This document shows, in pieces, positions 17,200 through 26,658 of a stretch of DNA of 60,564 bases (within the stretch, counting starts at the first letter, position 1; every line of letters begins with the position of its first letter). Made by a program: the position numbers and the translations under genes. A model generated the notes under the pieces. The model saw only the letters and a list, made by a program, of their open reading frames with translations, was not told the origin of the DNA and searched no databases. This DNA is from Hippea jasoniae (GTDB taxonomy: Bacteria; Campylobacterota_A; Desulfurellia; Desulfurellales; Hippeaceae), in contig NZ_JQLX01000018.1 in the NCBI RefSeq assembly GCF_000744435.1, positions 1-60,564 of the forward strand, in the 5' to 3' direction.

Positions 17200-18730
17200 T
17201 GTGCTTTAGTTTCTTTTCTTGAGCAGCAAGGATTCGTGAGTCGATTAGCTGTTGTAATAATGTCAATAGATTGTTTGTTGTCCAGTATAACACAAGACCC
17301 GAAGGGAATCCCATAAACATAATGGTAAATATTATGGGCATAAACATCATGATTTTCTGCTGTGTTGGGTCTGGTGTTGAGGGTGTCAACTTTTGTTGAA
17401 TATACATCGTTATACCCATGATAATCGGCAAAACATAGTATGGGTCTTTTGTGCTTAAATCTGTAATCCATAGGATAAAAGGTGCACCTCTAAGCTCTAT
17501 TGCGTTAAGCAAAACATTGTAAAGTGCAAAGAATACAGGGATCTGAATGATAACTGGCAGGCATCCACCAAACGGATTGACTTTGTGTTTTTTATACAAC
17601 TCCATGGTTGCCTTGTTTAGTTGATCCGGTTTGCCCTTGTATTTTGCCTGCAACTCTTTTAACTTGGGTTGCAGTTTTGCCATCTCTCTCATCGATTTAT
17701 AGGATTTAAAGCTCAGCGGATAGAATAAAATCCTTATCAATACAGTTAAAATAATTATTGCAACACCGTAATTGCCAAAGATGGAGTAAAGCCAGTTTAA
17801 TACATAAAGCAAGGGTTTACCAATAAAGCCAAACATGCCAAATCTAATTATTTTAGATAGCTTATGATCCACAGGGGCTATTGTTTCTTTGCTTTTTGGA
17901 CCAGCATAGATGGTAAACTCAGAAGGCGTTTTGGAGTTTACATAGATATAATTCCCATCGTTTAAATGAGTATAACCGGCAAGTAGACGATTTGATTTAG
18001 TAGGAAGAAAAGCAAAACAGAAGTATTTACTCTCAAGAGCAATCCAGTGAATCTTCTCATCGGGTGTAATCTTTTTGTCTGTTTTTATTTTGTCATTATC
18101 AACTAAAGCCACAGCGCCAAGGTGGGAGTATTTTTTCTTCTGTAGATCTCCTAAATCAGGCCCAGCATAGATCGAAAAGGCCTCTTTTGCAACTTTGTCG
18201 TTTTTTAAAACCTTTATAGAATAACTAAAGTAATACTGCCCATTCTTAAAGTTAAATGTTTTTATTATCGTGTAGTTATCAAATTTTTTAGTTAAGACAA
18301 GACTACCGGCTTTTTTATTCAAAAGCAATAGATGCTCATTGCTGGCTTTGTAGGGCATAGTTTCCTCTAAATGCTCAAGCGTTTTGTTTTCAAAGACAGT
18401 TTCTAATGTATTGTAATTTCCGGTTGCTTTTACAAGCTCAATATTTTTTTTATTAACACTATATTTTTTTAAAATGAGTGACTTTATAGAACCGTTAAGA
18501 GATGAGATTTTTAAGATATAGTTATCAGTTTCTACGCTAATAACCTTTTCATTTTTTAATACTGTTTTATTGACCTTATTTTCTATAAGTTTTGTTGACT
18601 TGTTGTTCTTTTTTGGATTTGATTTAGTTGTTTTTGTAGGTTGTGAGGGTAAAAAGAAATAAGTATAGGATGTAATCAAAAGTGTAACTACCAATATGGC
18701 TAAAAGAATCCTTTTTTCATTGCCTTCCAT
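17189..18730 (-). CDS. yidC: Membrane protein insertase YidC
   Basis: A 513-aa inner membrane protein of the Gram-negative YidC type. It has an N-terminal membrane anchor ([19 protein letters not shown]), a large periplasmic beta domain (about residues 60-310), then the conserved five-helix insertase core ([29 protein letters not shown] with the groove Arg, then [20 protein letters not shown] and [12 protein letters not shown]). It inserts and folds membrane proteins alone or with SecYEG. It overlaps yidD by 14 nt and mnmE by 11 nt. Confidence 0.96.
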   Translation of the reverse strand: MEGNEKRILLAILVVTLLITSYTYFFLPSQPTKTTKSNPKKNNKSTKLIENKVNKTVLKNEKVISVETDNYILKISSLNGSIKSLILKKYSVNKKNIELVKATGNYNTLETVFENKTLEHLEETMPYKASNEHLLLLNKKAGSLVLTKKFDNYTIIKTFNFKNGQYYFSYSIKVLKNDKVAKEAFSIYAGPDLGDLQKKKYSHLGAVALVDNDKIKTDKKITPDEKIHWIALESKYFCFAFLPTKSNRLLAGYTHLNDGNYIYVNSKTPSEFTIYAGPKSKETIAPVDHKLSKIIRFGMFGFIGKPLLYVLNWLYSIFGNYGVAIIILTVLIRILFYPLSFKSYKSMREMAKLQPKLKELQAKYKGKPDQLNKATMELYKKHKVNPFGGCLPVIIQIPVFFALYNVLLNAIELRGAPFILWITDLSTKDPYYVLPIIMGITMYIQQKLTPSTPDPTQQKIMMFMPIIFTIMFMGFPSGLVLYWTTNNLLTLLQQLIDSRILAAQEKKLKHNAT

Positions 18731-18992
18731 TGCTTCTCCTTTTTATATTAAAAAGTGGTTTGTCTGGTGGGTCATAACCTCCTGCACTCCATGGCCCGCA
18801 CCTTAGAATGCGATATACGGCCATAATGGAGCCCTCAAAAGGTCCAAATTTCTTTATTGCCTCAATTGCATAATTTGAGCAGGTGGGATAGAATCTGCAA
18901 GATGGTCTATGCAGCGGTGATATATATTTCTGGTAAAATTTTATTATGGATATAAAAAAATTACCTATTGTTTTGCTTATCTTTGCTAACAT
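18717..18992 (-). CDS. yidD: Membrane protein insertion efficiency factor YidD
   Basis: A 91-aa YidD. The family signature [15 protein letters not shown] followed by [16 protein letters not shown], with its conserved cysteines, is complete, after an amphipathic N-terminal helix. It aids membrane protein insertion together with YidC. It overlaps rnpA by 32 nt upstream and yidC downstream. The first part of the N-terminus may be longer than in some homologues; an internal start is not excluded. Confidence 0.94.
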   Translation of the reverse strand: MLAKISKTIGNFFISIIKFYQKYISPLHRPSCRFYPTCSNYAIEAIKKFGPFEGSIMAVYRILRCGPWSAGGYDPPDKPLFNIKRRSNGRQ

Positions 18993-19311
18993 TGTTTACT
19001 TTTTGAATGAATAGTGTTTTCATTTCATTAAAATTGGCGGCTAAAACGGGTTTTCTTGCAATTAACACTATCCATAAATTTCTGCTTATATCTAATTGAG
19101 ATAACCTCACAATCTCCCTTAATCTTCTTTTTGCTTTGTTTCTTTTGACTGCGTTGCCTATTTTTTTACTTGCAATCACACCAACTTTGAATTCGCTTGC
19201 CTTTTTTAAAAAAATTACAAAATAAGGCGTCACAATTTTAGTGCCGCTGTTGTATATCTCCTTAAACTCTTTACCTTTAAGAGAAGAGAACTGCTTTTTT
19301 AAACTGTTAAT
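18961..19311 (-). CDS. rnpA: Ribonuclease P protein component, apparent AUU start
   Basis: The protein subunit of RNase P, which trims tRNA 5' ends. The RNR-type core is clear ([20 protein letters not shown]). From the first standard start (GTG at 19233) the protein would be 90 aa and lack helix 1 and strand 1. The open frame upstream encodes exactly those elements ([21 protein letters not shown]), so they must be translated. Between the frame stop (TAG, 19320-19318) and GTG 19233 no ATG, GTG or TTG exists; the best candidate is ATT at 19311-19309, giving 116 aa, the usual size. It lies inside the last codons of rpmH. Changing it to ATG would create a TGA stop in rpmH, so the overlap itself may force the rare start. 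Confidence 0.88.
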   Translation of the reverse strand: MNSLKKQFSSLKGKEFKEIYNSGTKIVTPYFVIFLKKASEFKVGVIASKKIGNAVKRNKAKRRLREIVRLSQLDISRNLWIVLIARKPVLAANFNEMKTLFIQKVNNVSKDKQNNR

Positions 19312-19433
19312 CTTTTTCTACCCTTGGCTCTCCTTCTTGATAAAACCTTTCTACCGCCTGCTGTTTTCATTCTTGCCCTGAAGCCGTGTGTTCTTTTCCT
19401 TGGTTTATTGTGTGGCTGAAAAGTTCTTTTCAT
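19299..19433 (-). CDS. rpmH: 50S ribosomal protein L34
   Basis: A 44-aa L34, full length and highly conserved ([18 protein letters not shown] at the start, [18 protein letters not shown] at the end). Ribosome binding site GGGGAGG lies upstream of the ATG at 19433. Its last codons overlap the proposed rnpA start by 13 nt. The rpmH-rnpA-yidD-yidC order is the classic origin-side cluster; dnaA is not next to it here. Confidence 0.97.
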   Translation of the reverse strand: MKRTFQPHNKPRKRTHGFRARMKTAGGRKVLSRRRAKGRKRLTV

Positions 19434-19465
19434 CTCAAATACCTCCCCGTTTTTTTGCGTAGAGA

Positions 19466-19494
19466 AGTATAACGATAAAGCTATAAAAAATCAA
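19466..19494 (-). promoter_or_regulatory. rpmH promoter
   Basis: On the minus strand TTGATT (19494-19489), a 17-bp spacer and TATACT (19471-19466), about 30 nt before rpmH. The -35 box overlaps the last codon of the upstream deacetylase gene, so the ribosomal/tRNA cluster can be transcribed on its own. Confidence 0.6.
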
Positions 19495-20528
19495 CGGTTT
19501 TTAACTTTCGTTGGCTGAATCATCCATAAAATAACAGCTTTTTTGTGGTTTTTGGTTAAGGCTTTAATACCAACACGCAGTAGTTTTTTTCTAAATTTAA
19601 AATTCGGCTTGATATAGACCAGATTGCCCTTTGTTTTTGCTTTAATATAGCCTGTTTGAGATGTGTATATGTAAAAGCTGTTTTTAATGTATCTATTTAT
19701 ATTTAAAATCTCGCCGCCTATGATTTTAGGCTTTCTATCGCATTTTCCTATATCAGGTATACGTTTTTTTACTGCCAGGTATTTTTCATTGAGAACCTCT
19801 TTAAAGTGAGCCATGGCTGACCAGTATCTACCCAGTATCGGCTCTCTTGGTATGAGATAAAGGGGTGTATTTTTTCCAAGCGGTGTTGCATCCTGTGTAA
19901 GGATTATTTTAAAACCAACATTTTTTGCAGCCTGAATAACGGTTTTGTTGTAATCTCCGTAGGGTATGGCAAATTCATAGGGTTTGTAGCCTAAATAGTT
20001 TTTGAAAAAATCTATGCTTTTTTTGAGGTCTGTTTCTATCCATTTTAAATATTTTGTGCGATCGAGATTTTTAGGTGGGCTGGTGAAGCGAGGGTGAGCA
20101 AAACTGTGAGACTGAAAATCAACGCCAAGATGCATCAATTCTTTAATCTGTTTTAGGGTGAGATATGCGGGATATCTGTATTGAATTGCCTGAGTTGGTA
20201 TAAAAACCGTGATCGGATAATGGTATAGCTTGATAACCTTTTTTATTGGTGTAAAAATGCTTTTGTATCCATCATCAAAAGTCAACACAACACATTTTGG
20301 AGGCAAACTGGATTTGCTGCTTAGTAGATTGAAGAGTTTTTTTAAGCTTATTATATTGTAATTATACTTTTTTAAGTAAGCCATCTGTTTGAAAAACAGG
20401 GTTTTTGAAACATTCGTTGATGGTGTAGAGTTGTCACCTATTTTATGGTAGATAAAAACCACACAAGCGTTAAGTTTTGTTGACAATAAAAAAACGATCA
20501 AAAAAGTTACAACTAAAACCTTTTTCAT
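19491..20528 (-). CDS. Secreted polysaccharide deacetylase family protein
   Basis: A 345-aa CE4-family protein with a signal peptide (MKKVLVVTFLIVFLLSTKLNA). The deacetylase motifs FIYHKIGDN, LTFDDGYKSIF and SHSFAHPRF lie in the first half. The last 100 residues form a basic, beta-rich domain that I cannot assign. It probably deacetylates an envelope or extracellular polysaccharide in the periplasm. Its start overlaps the end of the MoaE-like gene by 4 nt (ATGA), so it is co-transcribed with that gene and the KamA-like gene, though no functional link is obvious. Confidence 0.82.
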   Translation of the reverse strand: MKKVLVVTFLIVFLLSTKLNACVVFIYHKIGDNSTPSTNVSKTLFFKQMAYLKKYNYNIISLKKLFNLLSSKSSLPPKCVVLTFDDGYKSIFTPIKKVIKLYHYPITVFIPTQAIQYRYPAYLTLKQIKELMHLGVDFQSHSFAHPRFTSPPKNLDRTKYLKWIETDLKKSIDFFKNYLGYKPYEFAIPYGDYNKTVIQAAKNVGFKIILTQDATPLGKNTPLYLIPREPILGRYWSAMAHFKEVLNEKYLAVKKRIPDIGKCDRKPKIIGGEILNINRYIKNSFYIYTSQTGYIKAKTKGNLVYIKPNFKFRKKLLRVGIKALTKNHKKAVILWMIQPTKVKNR

Positions 20529-20884
20529 TTTTCCTCTATCTCTTTAACAATTTCGTTTTTTATTGTTTCTATAAGATTTTCAAAGACAGGCAATATGTTT
20601 TTTCTCCTATCACCAGCTAATACGACATACATGATGTCATCTCCAACCTCAAGCCATCCAGAGTTTATCCACACCTCAACTGCTTCAATAAAATTCATCG
20701 CCTTAATCTTCTTAATTTCTTTTTGAAGCTTTTCTTTATCGTAGCTTATATAGAGTTTTTTAACTGGCTCGTTGTTTTCTTTGGAGGTTTTTCTGACAAC
20801 GCCGTTGTGGACTAAAATCATTCCCAGGTTATCCTTATTGGCCCTTTTTTTGATAGACTTTAGTGTTTTTGCTAAATCAAACAT
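20525..20884 (-). CDS. Divergent MoaE-like protein
   Basis: A 119-aa protein that resembles the catalytic subunit of molybdopterin synthase (MoaE). The family landmarks are recognisable: a glycine plus strand (LGMILVHNGVVR), a Tyr-containing strand, GWLEVGDDIMYVVLAG, and an HR-like site that here reads GDRRKN. The usual C-terminal WK(K/R)E motif is reduced to VKEIEE, and the His of the HR pair is Asp. It may therefore be a specialised or non-canonical relative; no moaD or other moa gene is adjacent. ATG at 20884 was chosen because GGAGGG lies about 8 nt upstream; a TTG at 20911 is less likely. The 5' end overlaps the KamA-like gene by 8 nt. Confidence 0.6.
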   Translation of the reverse strand: MFDLAKTLKSIKKRANKDNLGMILVHNGVVRKTSKENNEPVKKLYISYDKEKLQKEIKKIKAMNFIEAVEVWINSGWLEVGDDIMYVVLAGDRRKNILPVFENLIETIKNEIVKEIEEK

Positions 20885-21800
20885 CGATATACTCCCTCCT
20901 TTTTCCTTCAAAGTTTTTAAAAATATAGTGGTTTTTGTTTTTTGATATAATACTATTTGGTTCTAACACAACCTTGCCCCCACCATCTGGCAGATCAAAT
21001 GCAAAAGAAGGCATGCACAGGCCACTGATTGTTCCTCTAAGCGATGATATAATTTTCATTGCTTTTTCAATGCTTACTCTGAAAACCCCATTTCCTGATG
21101 CCTGATCGCATCCAAAAAGATAATACGGTTTGATTCTGTATTTTGTGAGTGTGCAAAAGAGGGTTTTAAGCGTATATACATCATCGTTTATGTTTTTTAA
21201 AAGTACGGTTTGAGAGACAATCGGGATTCCTGCATCTATTATTTTGCCTGAAGCTATAACAAATTCTTGTGTAATTTCATCTGAATGATTGATATGTATG
21301 GCAAGCCAGATCGATTTGTATTGGGATAGCTGTTTGGTTATGTTGTCCGTTATTCTTTGGGGATAAGCTGATAAAACCCTTGTTCCGATTCTGATTGTTT
21401 CTATGTGATCTATATTGTTTAGAGCATCTATAATGTTTAGTAGTTCTTTATTGCTCAAAGTAAAAGGATCACCACCAGAGATTAATATCTCTCTAACTGT
21501 TTTTGTTTGCTTTAAGTAATTTAAAGATTCTTTTAAGTCAAAGCCGTCGAATTTCTGCCAGTTGTTTTTTCTAAAGCAGAATCTACAGTAAGCAAAGCAT
21601 TTATTGGTAACAGTTAACACAACCCTATCTGGATATCGGTGTATAAGACCTTTTGCTTTTAAAAATTGTTTTTCGCCCAGCGGATCCGGATATCCTTCTG
21701 ATTTATACTCAGTAAGATTGCCTATAAACTGTCTTTTTATGGCTTTTTTATGAATTAAACCAGTAAGATAGTTATTGAGAATTTTATTTACTTCATTCAT
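20877..21800 (-). CDS. KamA-family radical SAM aminomutase (EpmB-like)
   Basis: A 307-aa radical S-adenosylmethionine protein of the lysine 2,3-aminomutase family. The cluster motif CFAYCRFC is at about residue 80, ISGGDPF follows, and the C-terminal PLP-binding Lys motif DLPDGGGK is present, so both cofactors should bind. The size is like EpmB, which makes beta-lysine for modification of elongation factor P, rather than the longer catabolic enzymes. No epmA or efp gene lies nearby, so the substrate remains open. ATG at 21800 is used; TTG at 21803 is adjacent. Confidence 0.8.
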   Translation of the reverse strand: MNEVNKILNNYLTGLIHKKAIKRQFIGNLTEYKSEGYPDPLGEKQFLKAKGLIHRYPDRVVLTVTNKCFAYCRFCFRKNNWQKFDGFDLKESLNYLKQTKTVREILISGGDPFTLSNKELLNIIDALNNIDHIETIRIGTRVLSAYPQRITDNITKQLSQYKSIWLAIHINHSDEITQEFVIASGKIIDAGIPIVSQTVLLKNINDDVYTLKTLFCTLTKYRIKPYYLFGCDQASGNGVFRVSIEKAMKIISSLRGTISGLCMPSFAFDLPDGGGKVVLEPNSIISKNKNHYIFKNFEGKRREYIDV

Positions 21801-21835
21801 CAAGCTAAGTATAATAATTAATCAGGATTAAGGCA

Positions 21836-22477
21836 ATGGTGTTGGAAGTTAAAAACATTAGCTATAGCATGGGCAAAAGACATCTGTTTGACAATATTAA
21901 TTTTAAATTGACCAAAGGGTTAACACTGCTAAAGGGTGAAAGCGGAAGTGGAAAGACCACGCTATTGAGAATTATCAATCGATTGATCAAGCCTAAAGAG
22001 GGTAGCATTTTTTTTAGCGGATCAGATATATCGGCGGTTGATGAGTTTATCTGGCGCAGTGTTTGTATGATGATGAAGCAGAAGGGTTTTTATATTGCAG
22101 AGACGCCGCTTGAAACATTGATGTTGCCGTTTGAATTCAAAAACAACAGAAAAAAGAGTTTTGATGCAGAGGAGGTATATCACCTTCTGGCTCTTTTTGG
22201 TTTGAGAAGAGAGATATTGTATGACAAAGCCTCAAATCTCTCAGGTGGTGAGCTGCAGAGGATTGCATTTATAAGGCTGCTTATTTTAAAACCAGATGTA
22301 GCACTGTTTGATGAGCCTGTTTCAGCGGTTGATAATAAGACAGCAGAAAATATGCTTGGGTTTTTAAAGGAGTATTGCAATAATAGGATTTGTCTTATTA
22401 CTTCGCATGATCCTGTAGCTTACTCATTTGCAGATAGAATTATAGAACTAAAAAACGGAAAGGTTGTTGATGGTTAA
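21836..22477 (+). CDS. fetA: ABC transporter ATP-binding protein (FetA-like)
   Basis: A 213-aa ABC ATPase with Walker A GESGSGKT, signature LSGGELQR, and Walker B VALFDEP followed by the switch His (ITSHD). It is short, as in the FetA/YbbL group. It overlaps the FetB-type permease by 8 nt, so the pair forms a two-gene exporter of the FetAB type, which in Escherichia coli protects against iron overload. It starts only 35 nt from the divergent KamA-like gene; a TATAAT at 21810-21815 could serve as its -10 box. Confidence 0.85.
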   Translation: MVLEVKNISYSMGKRHLFDNINFKLTKGLTLLKGESGSGKTTLLRIINRLIKPKEGSIFFSGSDISAVDEFIWRSVCMMMKQKGFYIAETPLETLMLPFEFKNNRKKSFDAEEVYHLLALFGLRREILYDKASNLSGGELQRIAFIRLLILKPDVALFDEPVSAVDNKTAENMLGFLKEYCNNRICLITSHDPVAYSFADRIIELKNGKVVDG

Positions 22478-23246
22478 AAACATATCTATTTACGGACTTG
22501 TTTTGGCATACCTCTTGTTGTTTGTTTTAATTGCTGTTTCTTTTAAGGAAAAACTTAAGCTTGAAAAGAATGTAGTTGTTTCATTTGGCAGGATGAGTCT
22601 GCAACTGTTTTTAGCTGGTTTTGTTCTTTTGTGGCTTTTTAGGGTTGACAAATTTTATTTAAATGTTGTTGTGCTTGTAGGTATGGTGTTTTTTGCTACA
22701 AGAATTGTTCTAAAAAGGGCTAATATTTCATATATAGGTATTGCTAAATATATTTTCCTGTCTATTCTTGTCTCATCGTTATCTGTTTTATCGATAGTTG
22801 TGTTTGGTATAGTTGGATTATCCTATCCTAAGGCAAGCTATCTTATTCCGCTTGCAGGTATGATTATAGGCAATTCCATGAACTCTACTGCTATAGGCAT
22901 AGAAAGATTTTTTTCAACTTTAAACAACTCAAAAGAGATGGTTGAGGATTTGTTGTGCCTTGGAGCTATGAGCGAAGAAGCTGTGGATTTCGTCAAACAG
23001 GCATCACTTAAGGCCTCCATTTTGCCCACACTGACCTCATCAAGCGGTATGGGTGTTGTATTTCTACCTGGTATGATGACAGGCCAGGTGTTAAGCGGGG
23101 TTAATCCAGAGAATGCTGTAAAGTATCAGATTGCTATAGTAATAGCGATTGCAGTTGCTGTCTGTTTAACAAATTATATTATGTTAAAAATTTTATCTAA
23201 AAAATCAATTAATTTTTTATTTGACAGAGGTGATATTAAAATATAA
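22470..23246 (+). CDS. fetB: ABC transporter permease (FetB/UPF0014 family)
   Basis: A 258-aa membrane protein with about seven hydrophobic helices and the UPF0014 signature (AGMIIGNSMNSTAIGIERF and LPTLTSSSGMGVVFLPGMMTGQ). The family is the permease partner of FetA and is thought to export iron or related metals. ATG at 22470 is taken as start, with GGAAAGG before it; the in-frame TTG codons just upstream are less likely. The adjacent ATPase gene supports the assignment. Confidence 0.88.
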   Translation: MVKNISIYGLVLAYLLLFVLIAVSFKEKLKLEKNVVVSFGRMSLQLFLAGFVLLWLFRVDKFYLNVVVLVGMVFFATRIVLKRANISYIGIAKYIFLSILVSSLSVLSIVVFGIVGLSYPKASYLIPLAGMIIGNSMNSTAIGIERFFSTLNNSKEMVEDLLCLGAMSEEAVDFVKQASLKASILPTLTSSSGMGVVFLPGMMTGQVLSGVNPENAVKYQIAIVIAIAVAVCLTNYIMLKILSKKSINFLFDRGDIKI

Positions 23247-23249
23247 AAA
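23221..23249 (+). promoter_or_regulatory. Possible maeB promoter inside the fetB end
   Basis: TTGACA at 23221-23226 and an A/T-rich -10 region (TATAAA 23242-23247 or TAAAAA 23244-23249) lie at the fetB 3' end, 30 nt before the malic enzyme ribosome binding site AGGAGGG. Confidence 0.4.
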
Positions 23250-23280
23250 AATAAATTAGGAATTCTAAGGAGGGTAGTAG

Positions 23281-25581
23281 ATGGAACACGAGAAGTTGAG
23301 AAAGTTAGCATTAGAGTATCACTCAAAAGACAGACCAGGGAAAATAGAGGTCAGACCAACAAAGCCATTGAAGACGCAGAATGATTTATCACTTGCCTAT
23401 ACGCCCGGTGTTGCTGAGGTGTGCGAGGTAATAGCAGATGACCCTAAAAAGGCTTACGACTACACAGCAAAGAGCAACCTTGTTGCCGTTATTTCAAATG
23501 GTACAGCTGTTTTGGGACTGGGTAATATAGGAGCTTTAGCAAGTAAGCCTGTTATGGAAGGAAAAGGTAATCTGTTTAAAAATTTTGCCGATGTTGATGT
23601 CTTTGACATAGAGATCAACGAAACCGATCCTGATAAATTGGTAGAGATAATAGCTGCACTTGAACCTACCTTTGGGGCAATTAACCTTGAGGACATTAAG
23701 GCACCTGAGTGTTTCTTTATAGAAGAAAAACTAAAAGAGAGGATGCATATTCCGGTATTTCACGATGATCAGCATGGAACGGCTGTTATCAGTGGAGCAG
23801 CACTCTTAAACGCCCTTGAGATTTCAGGAAAAGATATAAGCAAGTGTAAACTTGTTGTAAATGGTGCAGGAGCTGCAGGAATTGCCTGTACGAAGTTTTT
23901 TATAACGCTGGGTATAAAAAAAGAAAATGTAATAATGCTTGATTCCCGTGGTGTTATCTATAAGGGTAGAAAAGAGGGTATGAATCCCTACAAAGAGCAG
24001 TTTGCCGCCGAGACGGATGCAAGGACGCTTGAGGAGGCAATAAAGGGGGCAGATATCTTCCTGGGTGTTTCCAAAGCCGATATTTTAACAGAAGAAATGG
24101 TCAAAAGCATGAACGACTATCCAATAATATTTGCGATGGCCAATCCCGATCCAGAAATTACATACGATAAAGCAAAAAGGGCAAATCCAAATATTATTAT
24201 GGGCACAGGCAGAAGCGACTATCCAAACCAGATTAACAATGTTCTGGCATTCCCATTTTTATTCAGAGGGGCTTTAGATACTCATGCTACCCAGATCAAC
24301 GATGAGATGATGATGGCAGCTGCAAAAGCACTTGCTCAACTTGCCAAAGAAGATGTGCCAGAAAGTGTGCTTAAAGCCTACGGGGTTGAAAATCTAAAGT
24401 TTGGTCCAGAGTATATTTTGCCAAAACCGTTTGACCCAAGGGCGTTGTTTTATGTGGCACCGGCTGTGGCTGAGGCAGCTATACGATCAGGTGTTGCCCA
24501 GGTCGATGCAAGTCAGTTTGATTTAGAGCAGTACAAAGAGCAGCTAAAGGAAAGATTGGATAAAACAAAGGCTGTAACAAGATACATCTACAACAAGGCA
24601 AAATCTGATCCAAAAAGGGTTGTATTTACAGAAACAACGGATGCAAATATTCTGCGAGCTGTTCAGGATAGTGTTGATGAAGGTATTGTTAAGCCTATAT
24701 TTATTGGGGCAAGAAGCTTTACTAAAGACGATGTGGCAAAAAGGATTAAAGAGCTTGGCTTGAAGGATAGTATACTTGAAAAGATAGAATTTATCGATCC
24801 GCTTTATTACGATAAGACTGAAAAATACGCAGAGATGTTATACGAGGCAAGAAAAAGGAAGGGTTTAACAAGAAGAGAGGCTTCCTATATCATGGAGCAT
24901 AGGCCCAATTACTTTGCCGCTATGATGGTTAAAAATGGTGATGCAGATTCAATGATTATCGGAGAGACCTATAACTATCCAGCAGGCGTAAGACCGGTTT
25001 TAAGTGTTCTGGATAGAGAGCCAGAAAGCGTTGTGGCTGGTTTATATATTATGATTATAAAGAATAAGATCTATGTGTTTGGTGATACAACAATTAATAT
25101 TAATCCCACAAGTGAAGAGCTTGCCGTTATCGCAAAAGAAGCCGCCTGTTTCTATGAGGATCTAACAGATGATAAAGCTGTTGTAGCAATGCTGTCTTTC
25201 TCCAATTTCGGTAGCAACCAGCAGGAGGAGGCTGTTAAGGTTAGAAAAGCTGTTGATATCATTAAACAGAAATATCCAGAGATAACCGTAGATGGCGAAG
25301 TGCAGGCAAATGTTGCCGTTGATAAAGACCTTCTTGAGAGATTCTACGGTTTCAGTGATCTTGCAGGTAAGAATGTTAATGTATTGATATTCCCCAACCT
25401 TGATGCGGCAAATATAGCTTATAAGTTGTTATACAAGATGGGTGATGCTTATCCAATAGGTCCGATTCTTGTTGGATTAAAGCAATCCGCACATGTGCTT
25501 GAGATGGGCTCAACATCTTCAATGATTGAGGATATGGTAGCAATAGCGTCGTTTGATGCTCAAAGAAAAGGTTGTGAATAA
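23281..25581 (+). CDS. maeB: Malic enzyme with C-terminal phosphotransacetylase-like domain
   Basis: A 766-aa fusion. The N-terminal 420 residues are a malic enzyme ([31 protein letters not shown], nucleotide fold [14 protein letters not shown]), which oxidatively decarboxylates malate to pyruvate with NAD(P). The C-terminal part (from about residue 430) resembles phosphate acetyltransferase (PTB/PTA) domains, which in MaeB proteins regulate activity in response to acetyl-CoA rather than catalyse. It precedes the DctPQM genes (19-nt gap to dctP), matching uptake of C4-dicarboxylates with their conversion to pyruvate and, through PpsA, to PEP. Confidence 0.93.
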   Translation: MEHEKLRKLALEYHSKDRPGKIEVRPTKPLKTQNDLSLAYTPGVAEVCEVIADDPKKAYDYTAKSNLVAVISNGTAVLGLGNIGALASKPVMEGKGNLFKNFADVDVFDIEINETDPDKLVEIIAALEPTFGAINLEDIKAPECFFIEEKLKERMHIPVFHDDQHGTAVISGAALLNALEISGKDISKCKLVVNGAGAAGIACTKFFITLGIKKENVIMLDSRGVIYKGRKEGMNPYKEQFAAETDARTLEEAIKGADIFLGVSKADILTEEMVKSMNDYPIIFAMANPDPEITYDKAKRANPNIIMGTGRSDYPNQINNVLAFPFLFRGALDTHATQINDEMMMAAAKALAQLAKEDVPESVLKAYGVENLKFGPEYILPKPFDPRALFYVAPAVAEAAIRSGVAQVDASQFDLEQYKEQLKERLDKTKAVTRYIYNKAKSDPKRVVFTETTDANILRAVQDSVDEGIVKPIFIGARSFTKDDVAKRIKELGLKDSILEKIEFIDPLYYDKTEKYAEMLYEARKRKGLTRREASYIMEHRPNYFAAMMVKNGDADSMIIGETYNYPAGVRPVLSVLDREPESVVAGLYIMIIKNKIYVFGDTTININPTSEELAVIAKEAACFYEDLTDDKAVVAMLSFSNFGSNQQEEAVKVRKAVDIIKQKYPEITVDGEVQANVAVDKDLLERFYGFSDLAGKNVNVLIFPNLDAANIAYKLLYKMGDAYPIGPILVGLKQSAHVLEMGSTSSMIEDMVAIASFDAQRKGCE

Positions 25582-25600
25582 TTTTTTAGGAGGTGCGCTT

Positions 25601-26599
25601 ATGAGGCGTAAGTTTTTTGCTGCTTTGATAGCAGGTTTCATGTTGCTTGCGTTTGGCATAACAAGTTTTGCCAAACCGATTGTTATTAAATTCAGCCATG
25701 TTGTTGCCGTGGATACTCCAAAGGGTATGGCTGCAAACTACTTTGCTAAGCTGGTTAAGGAAAGAACCCACGGCAAGGTTATCGTTAAGGTTTATCCAAA
25801 CGCTATGCTTTATGGAGACAGGGCTGCGGTTGAGGCATTGCAGATGAACGCTATCCAGATGGCCTGTCCTGCAACGGCTAAATTTACAGGTTGGTTGCCA
25901 GAGCTTCAGCTGTTTGATCTACCCTTCCTGTTTAAAAACGCTAAACATCTACACAAGGTTATGGATGGTCCTGTGGGTCAGAAGATTCTGCAGTTGTTCA
26001 GAAGAAAGGGTATGGTTGGTTTGGCTTACTGGGATAACGGTTTCAAGGTATTATCAAACAACAAGCATCCAATTGTTCTTCCAAAAGATTGTAAAGGCTT
26101 AAAGTTCAGAATTATGTCCTCAAGGGTTCTTGAGGCACAGTTTAAAGCATTGGGAGCTTCTCCTCAGGTTTTACCGTTCTCTGAGGTTTACTCTGCTTTA
26201 GAGCAGGGTGTTGTTGATGGTTGTGAGAACCCATGGTCCAACCTTTACACAAAGAAATTCTATGAGGTTGCACCTTACACAACAGAGACATATCACGGTT
26301 ATTTAGGCTATGTTTTAATTACAAACGCAAAATTCTGGGATAGCCTTTCTCCAAAACTAAGAGAGATTATTAAGGGATGCGTAAAAGATGCTACAGAGTA
26401 TGAAAGAAAGCTTGCTGCTGAGCTGACAAAGAAGCAAAGAGCACTTGTTTTGAAGGATCCAAAGGTTAAGGATGTTGTATTGACTCCAGAACAAAGAGAG
26501 CAGTGGAGAAAAGTGCTTGTAAAGATTTATCCTCAATTCTATAAAAGTATTGGCAAAGATTTGATTGATGAGGCTATTAAAGAGGGTCAGGGTTTATAA
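25601..26599 (+). CDS. dctP: TRAP transporter solute-binding protein DctP
   Basis: A 332-aa periplasmic protein with a signal peptide (RRKFFAALIAGFMLLAFG, cleavage likely after SFA). The DctP-family features are seen: IKFSHVVAVDTPKG at the mature start, GLKFRIMSSRVLEAQFKALGA with the carboxylate-binding Arg, and the downstream VVDGCENPWSN. It should bind a C4-dicarboxylate or a related organic acid. ATG at 25601 has TTAGGAGG before it. A hairpin terminator lies between it and dctQ. Confidence 0.93.
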   Translation: MRRKFFAALIAGFMLLAFGITSFAKPIVIKFSHVVAVDTPKGMAANYFAKLVKERTHGKVIVKVYPNAMLYGDRAAVEALQMNAIQMACPATAKFTGWLPELQLFDLPFLFKNAKHLHKVMDGPVGQKILQLFRRKGMVGLAYWDNGFKVLSNNKHPIVLPKDCKGLKFRIMSSRVLEAQFKALGASPQVLPFSEVYSALEQGVVDGCENPWSNLYTKKFYEVAPYTTETYHGYLGYVLITNAKFWDSLSPKLREIIKGCVKDATEYERKLAAELTKKQRALVLKDPKVKDVVLTPEQREQWRKVLVKIYPQFYKSIGKDLIDEAIKEGQGL

Positions 26600-26617
26600 T
26601 ACCTGCCTTTTAACTTA

Positions 26618-26643
26618 GGGGGCGTTAGCCCCCGATTCTTTTT
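26618..26643 (+). terminator. Intra-operon terminator/attenuator between dctP and dctQ
   Basis: Stem GGGGGC (26618-26623), loop GTTA, stem GCCCCC (26628-26633), then GATTC and a T run to 26643. Placed between a periplasmic binding-protein gene and its permease genes, it fits partial termination that yields more binding protein than permease. Confidence 0.8.
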
Positions 26644-26658
26644 ATTTGGGGGAAATCT

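Noticed and set aside
20665-20673. TTATCCACA, a DnaA-box-like 9-mer (and TGTGGATAA at 36403-36411)
   Set aside because: Each is isolated inside a coding gene with no cluster of boxes, AT-rich unwinding element or dnaA nearby. I do not call an origin despite the rpmH and parS context.
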